Source of the DNA: Planctomycetota bacterium
GTDB taxonomy: Bacteria; Planctomycetota; Planctomycetia; Planctomycetales; Planctomycetaceae
DNA length: 64,000 nt
Direction: 5' to 3'
Assembly: GCA_022600195.1 (NCBI GenBank)
Contig: JAHZKX010000051.1
Coordinates: 186,001 to 250,000, forward strand
The notes under the pieces are model-generated. The model saw only the letters and a program-made list of their open reading frames with translations. It ran no database searches and had not been told where the DNA came from. Positions 36,401 to 43,170 of this stretch are shown in pieces. Position numbers and translations under genes: made by a program. Each line of letters opens with the position of its first letter. The first letter of the stretch is position 1.

Positions 36401-36589
36401 CCTTTATCCGATGTCGAAGTTATCAGTTTCCCCGGCAGTCAAAGCCAATTTGACAACCAACTTTCAGAGCCCGATCAGTTGAAAACGGCGCTCGCCGAAT
36501 GTGGGGGCAATAAAGCACAGGCAGCCCGTATGCTGGGCATGCCTCGCAGTACGTATTACAGCAAGCTGAAAAAATATGGCATCGATTGA
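33446..36589 (+). CDS. Membrane-anchored sigma54-dependent transcriptional activator
   Basis: A 1047-residue single-chain regulator. Order: N-terminal helix (about 25-50), an extracytoplasmic part that resembles a PDZ domain (KSGDILTKIGEFPIRTF), a block of about eight membrane helices (about 190-490), a GAF-like domain (about 520-680), a short coiled coil, the sigma54 AAA+ domain (Walker A GESGTGKELLAQ, GAFTGA loop in KKGAFTGAHEDR, Walker B GGSLFLDEIGD, arginine finger region PPLRERREDIFELAFYF) and a Fis-type helix-turn-helix (NKAQAARMLGMPRSTYYSKL). All residues for sigma54 activation are intact. It should sense a membrane or periplasmic signal and remodel RNA polymerase directly, without a histidine kinase. 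Starts at 33491 or 33500 are possible. The palindromes upstream suggest autoregulation. Confidence 0.9.
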   Translation: MEKLLSFNQFLYLFGMPTMKNQGILNRVAIFSSGILAIVYSVIVLGFVTTSPDLRLRAMLDSVEAEPSLSLPAGIEIKATPGIVKTGPIPAPKSGDILTKIGEFPIRTFLDYSQTLIVLRNMDLPPGGQLQPNSDPAEHDVPSMVEIQNSGRFIKIEYLSVDPVSNTKSPKSAWIKIQSIPSGSVAISLLWFSLELIILAIAAFAYWMRPFDRTTRIFFMMGTITLVAFIGGYNWWIIAGSLALNIPFVVAAVLIPAITLHFFITYPRVIPWLAQYPVGLLRTVYSIPVATTLLMLICLTYLRWTSHIEVDEKALALLEYPQLVFQVVYVLRWAVYAYISVAGLYYLATLAALFYGYFKSQNAYERNQLKWIALAGLISTIPVGYSLYLAEFDRAQFALGGAGIPMFLASVSFMAAFVVGIIRYRLMLIEQIISRGMLFYVVSAGISIVYATVISLGSLLGTQLNRAPSSTQAVSVFLVMLLAISLLLWSRDRIQRLIDRRFFRQKYQLDKALKRMNRAVGRLGDQRSIADRMLTSCREVLQVMSAAIYLLNPDRNQFELLTGFQIENAPSTVPCDPELLEVLEGELAFQRIATGLLKEASPAQHLLRQLGFDFIYNLELDGEFAGFVALGQRSSGSPYSAEDLTFLNAMGQITSIALHSTKIHQDLRRLNEEMRIKVEKIDDQRRLVSILQAELINSQDISESATPHELQRGLIKGNSPAIRSVMETVRKVANSESTVFIRGESGTGKELLAQAVHENSDRREKPLVRVNCAALSPGLLESELFGHKKGAFTGAHEDRIGRFEMANGGSLFLDEIGDISLDTQVKLLRVLQERAFERVGGSETLHVDVRLITATHQNLEKRITDGLFREDLYYRLNVISITLPPLRERREDIFELAFYFLKRTAQRLGKRITHIDADAIEVLERAPWPGNIRQLENVIERAVVLTEEEAITLKDLPADLLEGKKRLPTRVIETKSTPAETIRRLPLSDVEVISFPGSQSQFDNQLSEPDQLKTALAECGGNKAQAARMLGMPRSTYYSKLKKYGID

Positions 36590-36685
36590 TGTCTTCCCTT
36601 TTTTCTATCACTACACCTTCTCACTACATAAAATTTCATATCAAATATTCGTTTTCCAAAATACCCGCCTGAAGGAACCTCATCT

Positions 36686-37984
36686 GTGGCCTACTATAGT
36701 CAGTTTCATCATCGTCTGTTTCTCGCTCTGATTGTATTCCTGCCTCTATTTTTATCCAGCACCACGGATGCATCAGAACCCAGACAAAAGACTATTTTGA
36801 TGCGTTCGGGCTGGCAAACTGTCAATATTGGCGACATCGGACACACGCCTGGTACACTTCGTTATCTGGAAACTTATTTGCCAGACGTCAGGGTGATTCT
36901 CTGGTTGCATAAGACAACCGATGAAATTACCGCCATGCTTCGTAAGCGATTTCCCAAAGTGCAAATAGTGCAAGGCAGACTCAATGCACGCGGCAAAGCC
37001 AATAATCCGGAATTTCAGAAGGCCTTCGATGAAGCAGATCTATTCCTCTACAACTCCGGTATGCACTTCAACCAGTTCTGGCCACCACCGATCTACATTA
37101 TTGAAGCCTGCACTGTGACTAAAAAACCCTTCTGTCTCTACGGGCAATCTTTTGATGGGTTTGCTCCCGAAGACGAAGAGAAGATGAGCAAACTGCTTTC
37201 CCGAGCTGCTGCAATTTATACCCGCGACGTCGAATCGTTCTATTACCTGCGTAAAATCGGCGTCGCATCTCCCTCACTCGCCTTCGGTCCGGATGGCTGT
37301 TTTGGGACTGACGTTCGTGATGATGAAATATCCAGCGCCTGGCTCAAAAAACATGACCTGAAGCCAAAAGAATTTATCACTGTCACGCTTCGCAGCAACA
37401 CACCCAAAATCGGCGCAAAAAAAAGTACGTCGATGAACCCGGCGAATCCCAGCAAAGAAGATCTTGCGCAGAATGAGCTCTGGACGAAAAAACTTCGTGC
37501 GGTGATCACGAGCTGGGTCCGCAAAACGAAAAAGAAAGTCCTGCTCGCGCCGGAAGTGAATAAAGAAATCCTCCATGCAAAAACAATGATTTTCGACAAA
37601 CTCCCCGCAGACGTGAAGCCCTACGTCGTGAACCGCGATCCCTTCTGGAATGTCGACGAAGCTGCTTCGGTTTACGCCCAGGCAATCGCGGTTGTCTCAA
37701 TGGAACCGCATTCCTGTATCCTTGCGTTAGCAGTTGGTACGCCCACCATGCATCTGGCCAGCCCGCGTCATGGACTCAAACGCTGGATGTTTCGCGATAT
37801 AGGTCTCTCAGAGTGGTTATTCAACATCGACGTTGACCCCTCCTCGCAGTTCACACGCGCCCTCTTGAAAATCGACGCCAATCCTGATCTGGCAAAATCG
37901 AAAGTCAACCGCAGCATGCACACTGTTAACACGCGATCAAAAGAAATGATGGGCGAACTGAAAGAAATTTTGAACCAACAGTAA
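36686..37984 (+). CDS. Polysaccharide pyruvyl transferase family protein, exported
   Basis: The 432-residue product starts with a signal-like stretch (LFLALIVFLPLFLSS) and then a two-domain fold like polysaccharide pyruvyl transferases: SGWQTVNIGDIGHTPG at the N-terminus (GxxNxGD-like), GQSFDGF, AAAIYTRDVESFYYLRKIG and, near the end, VSMEPHSCILALAVGTPTM, the acceptor/donor loop found in GT-B enzymes. Known members add pyruvyl groups to exopolysaccharides in the cytosol, so the export signal is odd. GTG 36686 has GAAGGAAC ahead. It follows the sigma54 activator by 96 bases and may be under its control. Confidence in the fold is fair, in the reaction low. Confidence 0.75.
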   Translation: MAYYSQFHHRLFLALIVFLPLFLSSTTDASEPRQKTILMRSGWQTVNIGDIGHTPGTLRYLETYLPDVRVILWLHKTTDEITAMLRKRFPKVQIVQGRLNARGKANNPEFQKAFDEADLFLYNSGMHFNQFWPPPIYIIEACTVTKKPFCLYGQSFDGFAPEDEEKMSKLLSRAAAIYTRDVESFYYLRKIGVASPSLAFGPDGCFGTDVRDDEISSAWLKKHDLKPKEFITVTLRSNTPKIGAKKSTSMNPANPSKEDLAQNELWTKKLRAVITSWVRKTKKKVLLAPEVNKEILHAKTMIFDKLPADVKPYVVNRDPFWNVDEAASVYAQAIAVVSMEPHSCILALAVGTPTMHLASPRHGLKRWMFRDIGLSEWLFNIDVDPSSQFTRALLKIDANPDLAKSKVNRSMHTVNTRSKEMMGELKEILNQQ

Positions 37985-38007
37985 ACACAACTTCTAAACG
38001 TTGGTCA

Positions 38008-39225
38008 TTAAGTCACTCCATTCCGATCGCTAACGCGTTGACTGTAAATTTTTGAGAGCGGGTTGGCGGTAATTCCGTGCAGGACAATACTTAATACAAC
38101 GGTCCAGGTCACGGCAGCAATCAGGGTTGCATTTTCCGGAAGATTTTTGTCGACTACGATCACGATAAAAACGATGCTGGCCAGTCCACGAGGGCCAAAC
38201 CAGCCGATGAACAGTTTTGTATCAGTCTGCAGTTTCGTGCCGATGACACACAGAAATACGGGCAGCATGCGTACGACTGTCAAACTGAGTAATGCGTAAA
38301 CGAGAACCTGCCACGAGAGGTGTTCCATCTGTGGGCCGACTGCCACGGCTCCAAATGTAAACCATGTAAGCAATGAGAGTGTATCGCCGGTCCCCTCTGC
38401 ACTCTGCAAAACTTCTTTTTTGTGTTCGTGTGTCAGTCCGCCAAAAATCAATCCTCCCACAAACGACGCAATAAAACCGCTACCTCCCAGCCATTGTGCG
38501 GTGGCAAAACACATCAGTGCCAGTGCAATAATGGGAACCTGCATCCAGGTACCGGCCAACCATTTGCGTTGAAAACAGAACTTTAGTAATTGACTGCCAA
38601 AAATGGCAAAGATCACTCCCACAAGTGCGCCGATACCGATCGCTTTGAGTGGAAACTGAATAAGCATACTCAGTGTTCCATTGCCGCTTACGTGTTCTGT
38701 TGCCAGTGTCAGAAAGATCAATAATACAGGAACGCAGATACCATCGTTCAAGCCACTTTCCACATTGAGGGGTTCGCGAATCGAATCCGGAACAGCTTCG
38801 TTCGTCACAACCGCTTTCCCTAAAGCGGCGTCTGTCGGTGCCAGCATCGTGGCAAGTAGTGCAATCGCAAACAGACTCATCCCATCAAACAGCAGGTAAC
38901 CTACACCGAATCCCAGCGCAATGGTCAGTGGCAGACCGATCAGCAGCAGGCGAATTGGTAACTGCTCCACGCGGCGGAGAACCCTCAGATTGGCATTGGC
39001 AGAATCGCTGAAGAGCACAACAGCCAGCGTCAGTTCCGCCAGCAATTTGATTCCCTCTTCTTGCACATTCATTTTAATAAGGTCTAACAATGTCGGCCCA
39101 CAGATCAGTCCGCAGACAACATAAACCAGAGCACCATTAATGGGTGTACGTTCGAGCCGGGAGGCAACCAGACTGTAGAGAAAGGCAAACGCAGCGATGA
39201 CCGCAAGAATCTGATATTCGGACAT
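38008..39225 (-). CDS. Cation:proton antiporter, CPA1 type
   Basis: A 405-residue inner-membrane protein of about twelve helices. The family signatures are APTDAALGKAVVTNEAVP and NVESGLNDGICVPVLLIF, where Asp of the ND pair is the cation/proton site, and WFGPRGLASIVFIVIVV, which carries the conserved Arg-Gly. It probably exchanges Na+ or K+ for H+. It is the last gene of a minus-strand run with the K+ channel, 91 bases downstream, in a block of ion and efflux genes. Confidence 0.88.
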   Translation of the reverse strand: MSEYQILAVIAAFAFLYSLVASRLERTPINGALVYVVCGLICGPTLLDLIKMNVQEEGIKLLAELTLAVVLFSDSANANLRVLRRVEQLPIRLLLIGLPLTIALGFGVGYLLFDGMSLFAIALLATMLAPTDAALGKAVVTNEAVPDSIREPLNVESGLNDGICVPVLLIFLTLATEHVSGNGTLSMLIQFPLKAIGIGALVGVIFAIFGSQLLKFCFQRKWLAGTWMQVPIIALALMCFATAQWLGGSGFIASFVGGLIFGGLTHEHKKEVLQSAEGTGDTLSLLTWFTFGAVAVGPQMEHLSWQVLVYALLSLTVVRMLPVFLCVIGTKLQTDTKLFIGWFGPRGLASIVFIVIVVDKNLPENATLIAAVTWTVVLSIVLHGITANPLSKIYSQRVSDRNGVT

Positions 39226-39316
39226 GAGGTTGTCTCATCAATGGAAATAAAAAGGGCTATGTCAGTAGAAGTGAGGCGCGGTCACATTGTAGCGAATCAA
39301 TCTTTATCTCACAAAA

Positions 39317-39709
39317 CTATTGTGAGGAAGTCGACAGAGATTGTGGCTCTGTACTTTTGTGATTCAGCTCGTAATGACGTTTTGCTGTTTCTGTGAGCGC
39401 GCGCGTGGCTATGGCAACCGAGAGACCCACAAAGAGTACTCCGACGATTCCGATGCAGACACTGACTATTTTCCCTATTACCGTTTCCGGAGTAATATCG
39501 CCATAACCGACAGATAACCCGGTAATGAGAGTAAAGTAAATCGCATTGCCAAAATTGACGTTCTCGTATTTCCAGATCAGTACACTGCCCAGGAGTAAAA
39601 TCGAGAGCAGGGTCACAATGACTTCTTGTACATAACTTGTATAACGAATCCATGTTTTGAGGAATTCGTTAACAAGTGGCAGACGTTTTTTCAAGAATCG
39701 GTTTAACAT
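39317..39709 (-). CDS. Two-helix potassium channel
   Basis: A 130-residue channel subunit with two helices (VIVTLLSILLLGSVLIW and VSVCIGIVGVLFVGLSVAIA) around a pore loop with the selectivity filter TGLSVGYGDITP, the K+ signature in TxGYGD form with Leu-Ser before VGYGD. No RCK regulatory domain is attached. Four copies would make a KcsA-like pore. It sits between the outer-membrane efflux gene and the antiporter, all on the minus strand; co-transcription with either is possible (gaps of 60 and 91 bases). Confidence 0.85.
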   Translation of the reverse strand: MLNRFLKKRLPLVNEFLKTWIRYTSYVQEVIVTLLSILLLGSVLIWKYENVNFGNAIYFTLITGLSVGYGDITPETVIGKIVSVCIGIVGVLFVGLSVAIATRALTETAKRHYELNHKSTEPQSLSTSSQ

Positions 39710-39769
39710 GAGTCTTGTCTCACTAATCGGGATGTTACGAATGTGTATAGAAAAAAATAGTCTGTCGGA

Positions 39770-41365
39770 TCAGGGTGCGGGCATTATTTCGGCAGCGGGA
39801 AACGGCGGTAGAGGAAGTACTTCCTGTCCCGCATCCATCCTGAGTTCACTCTGTGGTACGAAGTTCTGCTCACGGATTTCCCAGCCTCCACCTAATGCTT
39901 TGTATAAGTTAATCAGGCTGGTTATGACATCGCCTTGTGCTGATGCATACTCATCCTGTCTTGCCGTCAGTTGACCTTGCAGTAAGAAGACGCCAGTAAA
40001 ACTGATGTCACCTTCATTAAAAGAAATCGTCAGGAGCCTCAGGGCTTCCGCGGTTTCCTCGGTTGCCGACTTCAACGATTTCACACGTTCCTGGTTTTTC
40101 AGATAAGCAACCAGCGCATCCTCGACTTCCTGATTGGCAGTCAACACTGTGTTTTGATAGCCGGCAATCAGCTCCTCCAGCCCAAAGCCCTGAAGCTCTA
40201 CGTTGTTAATAATTCGTCCGTAATTCAGCAAATTCCAACGAAAAGCAGGGCTGAGGGAACCAGCAGAACTCGCTGAAGAAAACAAATCTGAAAACCGCTC
40301 GCTTTCGAGGGCGATCTCACCATTGATCGAAAAGTGTGGATAGAGATCGGAAATCGCGATTCCAATCTGCTCACTTTGAGAAGCAATCGCCCTTTCGGAG
40401 GCACGGATATCTGGGCGTCGACGAAGAAGATCGAGGGGAATTCCGACAGCGATACTCGATGGCGGTGCAGGTATGTCTGCTTTCCCCAAAAATTCTGTGA
40501 GATTCTGTGTTTCCACGCCGAGCAAGGTACACAATTGATTGCTCGCCTGTCGCATACCGATCTGCAGCGAAGGAATCCCGGCACGCGTGGTTTCCAAGCT
40601 GGATTTCGACATGTGCACGCTCGCGAATCCGGTCTTTCCGGCGTCTGCTTTCTCTTGCGTCAGCCTTAAGGATTGCTCCTGAATTTCGACATTCTTTTGT
40701 GCATACTCCAGACGCAGTTCGAACGTACGATACTCGACATAGGCTGTGGCAACTTCGGCTATCAGAGAGATCAGGATGGCGTCGTAGTCATCAACAGAAG
40801 CCTCCAGATCGGCGTCCGCTGATTCAATCGAACGACGAAACCGTCCCCATACATCCAGTTCCCAAGAGAGGTTGAATCCGTTCGACCACTGGTCGAATGA
40901 TCGCAGTGGTGCAGGCAGCGCCACGCTGCGACTTTCCAGTATTCGATCAAACTCGCCAAAACCCTGTTGTGTCTGTGGAAAGAGATTTCCTGCAGTAATG
41001 TCACGTCGCGCCCGCGCCTGCAACACGCGCCAGCCTGCTTCGCGGAGTGAAAGGTTCTGTTCATTAGCTGATTGAATCAATTGATTCAGGATGGGATCAT
41101 TGAGGGAGGCCCACCACTCAGGGTGAGCGGGGGGAGAGGGAAGCAGACCGGAGGTATCAGCGTCGATCCAGTTTTCTGCGATAATTACCACCGGTGGTTC
41201 CTCGTAATTCGGCCCCACCTTAAATCCATTATGGACCCACTGTTCAAGACCACAGCCGCTTACCAGCAATGAAAGCGAGCATACCAACGCAAAACTCCGC
41301 GCGCAGAATCCTTGTGTGCATGGTAGACACCATCTTATGTTCAATTGTAGAAAGGGTTTATTCAT
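39770..41365 (-). CDS. NodT-family outer-membrane efflux lipoprotein
   Basis: This TolC-like outer-membrane factor forms the exit duct of tripartite pumps. The lipobox is SLLVSGC. Two repeated OEP domains follow, with GWRVLQARARRDITAGNLFPQ, NGFNLSWELDVWGRFRRSIE and GVPLDLLRRRPDIRASERA-like NodT signature (here VGIPLDLLRRRPDIRASERA). I chose ATG 41365 so that the lipobox lies about 25 residues in; the frame could start at 41458. Length is 531 residues, typical. It is divergent from DUF1656-HlyD-FUSC; together they make a complete pump, with the intergenic 41366-41591 a probable shared control region. Confidence 0.9.
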   Translation of the reverse strand: MNKPFLQLNIRWCLPCTQGFCARSFALVCSLSLLVSGCGLEQWVHNGFKVGPNYEEPPVVIIAENWIDADTSGLLPSPPAHPEWWASLNDPILNQLIQSANEQNLSLREAGWRVLQARARRDITAGNLFPQTQQGFGEFDRILESRSVALPAPLRSFDQWSNGFNLSWELDVWGRFRRSIESADADLEASVDDYDAILISLIAEVATAYVEYRTFELRLEYAQKNVEIQEQSLRLTQEKADAGKTGFASVHMSKSSLETTRAGIPSLQIGMRQASNQLCTLLGVETQNLTEFLGKADIPAPPSSIAVGIPLDLLRRRPDIRASERAIASQSEQIGIAISDLYPHFSINGEIALESERFSDLFSSASSAGSLSPAFRWNLLNYGRIINNVELQGFGLEELIAGYQNTVLTANQEVEDALVAYLKNQERVKSLKSATEETAEALRLLTISFNEGDISFTGVFLLQGQLTARQDEYASAQGDVITSLINLYKALGGGWEIREQNFVPQSELRMDAGQEVLPLPPFPAAEIMPAP

Positions 41366-41591
41366 GATGAGGCGATATTGACGTTGATGCGATGGCCTCG
41401 CTAACTCATCGCATTTTAAGAATTTGGCACCATCGTTATAATCGGCAAAGTTTGCCAACTCAGTGCAGCTTTAATTGCAAAGTAAGGCATTTCTTTGCCT
41501 GCTGAGGGACCTCGATTAGTAAGATAAATCTTGTTAGAATGCTTGAAATAGCACTTCCTATCTTTCCTATATTCTACATAAGCCAGTTACG

Positions 41592-41810
41592 ATGTTATTT
41601 GGCCGGTTTCCATCAGAAGTCTCTTTCGAGTGGATTTATTTCCCGCCGTTTTTCTTCACGGTGTTGCTGGGATATCTTTGTGCCTTTGGGTTGACGAGGC
41701 TGCTGAATGTGACGGGGCTCAGCAGATACTTTTGGAATACGGGGCTGGCATTTGTGGCACTGTGGGTTCTTTCCACATCATTGATCGGGCTCTATTTCAT
41801 TCCCCCCTAA
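41592..41810 (+). CDS. DUF1656 small membrane protein (AaeX-like)
   Basis: A 72-residue protein with two membrane helices (YFPPFFFTVLLGYLCAFGL and GLAFVALWVLSTSLIGLYF). DUF1656 proteins nearly always stand directly ahead of an HlyD adaptor and an FUSC transporter, as here, and are thought to be accessory subunits of aromatic-acid efflux pumps like AaeAB. The context makes the call. Confidence 0.88.
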   Translation: MLFGRFPSEVSFEWIYFPPFFFTVLLGYLCAFGLTRLLNVTGLSRYFWNTGLAFVALWVLSTSLIGLYFIPP

Positions 41811-41888
41811 CGAATCTGAACAGGCGATTGATACCGGTACCACTCGAGGAACGAGAAGAGATTGAACTGATTGAAAACAGAGGAAACG

Positions 41889-43166
41889 ATGATGTCTCTG
41901 CGTGACATTGCTAAAAAAATTGCTCCGAAGCTGGTAACGCTGGCTGTTGTCGCGGCCTCAGCAATTGCTGCATACACACTTTACGTTCGTTATACAGATC
42001 GTCCGTGGACGCGCGACGCACAGGTGAGTGCGAATGTGGTTCAGATTGCACCACGCGTGAGTGGTTATCTTGTGCGGGTGGCAGTCAAAGACAATCAATT
42101 TGTGAAAAAAGGGGACCTGTTGTTCCAGATTGATCCTACTTCGTATCAACTGACTTTAGATCAGGCGCTGGTTACCCTGGATCAGGCGCGCGAGAACGTA
42201 GGGGCACTCGAAGCCGACGTTCGCGCAGCCCAGGCCACAGTCAAACAACAACAGGCGGCTCTGAATTCGGCTCAAAGCCAGATTGACGAAGCATTGGCCG
42301 GTGTCAAATCAGCCGATGCTGCCATCAAAGAGTCAGAATCCGGAGTGCTCTCAGCGAACGCATTAATTGCACAAAATAAAGCGCAGCTTGATGAAGCGGG
42401 CCGCGAGTCAGCACGTGCCGCGCGCCTTGCAAAAAGTAAAGCGGGGTCGGTAGAAACTGCTGAATCAAAAGCGGCAGCGGTCAAAGTTTCTCAAGCCCGG
42501 GTCGATAGCGCCAACGCAGGACTCCAGCAGGCACAAGCCGCGCTGAGCAAATCAAAATCAGCTCAAAAGGAAGCTCAAGCAAAAGTAGATGCTGCTCGCA
42601 GTGGTCTGGTGGAAGCAGAAGCGGCTGTCGCCACTGCGGTCGCCAATAAGGATCAGGCCAGGGCCCAACTAGGCCAACCCGGTAATGCGAATGTCAACGT
42701 GCGCAGCGCTCAAGTCCAGATTGAACAAGCCAAACTCCAACTGAAATGGACTTCGATCTACGCTCCTTCCGACGGCTATATTACCAACATGAGCCTGCTG
42801 GAAGACACGTTTGTTTCAGCAGGAACGCCATTTGCGCTGTTTGTTGATTCCTCTACTTTTCATGTGGACGCGTATTTCGAAGAAACCAAACTCAAACACA
42901 TCAAGCCAGGTGACCCGGCAGTCATTACTTTGATGGGTTATCACGATCAACAGTTAGAGGGTGAAGTGGAAAGTCTCGGCTATGCGATTAATCCACCTAA
43001 CCTTGCAGAAACGGAGGGCCCGAGTAATCTGGTTCCCACGATTCAGCCTTCTTTTGATTGGATCCGGTTAGCACAACGAGTCCCGGTTCGAATCCGGTTT
43101 AAGAAAATCCCCGACGATCTGCATCTTGTTTCCGGCACGACGGCTTCCGTCTCGATTCGAAAGTGA
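41889..43166 (+). CDS. HlyD-family efflux adaptor (AaeA/EmrA-like)
   Basis: The periplasmic adaptor of the pump. One N-terminal helix (LVTLAVVAASAIAAYTLYV), the split lipoyl domain (RDAQVSANVVQIAPRVSGYL then VKDNQFVKKGDLLFQIDP, and later WTSIYAPSDGYITNM), a long Ala/Gln-rich coiled coil (about residues 75-270) that should reach the outer-membrane factor, and a beta-barrel with VDAYFEETKLKHIKPG. AGAGG precedes ATG 41889 and 41892. Length about 425. It sits between DUF1656 and FUSC, the latter starting 4 bases after its stop. Confidence 0.9.
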   Translation: MMSLRDIAKKIAPKLVTLAVVAASAIAAYTLYVRYTDRPWTRDAQVSANVVQIAPRVSGYLVRVAVKDNQFVKKGDLLFQIDPTSYQLTLDQALVTLDQARENVGALEADVRAAQATVKQQQAALNSAQSQIDEALAGVKSADAAIKESESGVLSANALIAQNKAQLDEAGRESARAARLAKSKAGSVETAESKAAAVKVSQARVDSANAGLQQAQAALSKSKSAQKEAQAKVDAARSGLVEAEAAVATAVANKDQARAQLGQPGNANVNVRSAQVQIEQAKLQLKWTSIYAPSDGYITNMSLLEDTFVSAGTPFALFVDSSTFHVDAYFEETKLKHIKPGDPAVITLMGYHDQQLEGEVESLGYAINPPNLAETEGPSNLVPTIQPSFDWIRLAQRVPVRIRFKKIPDDLHLVSGTTASVSIRK

Positions 43167-43170
43167 ATCC

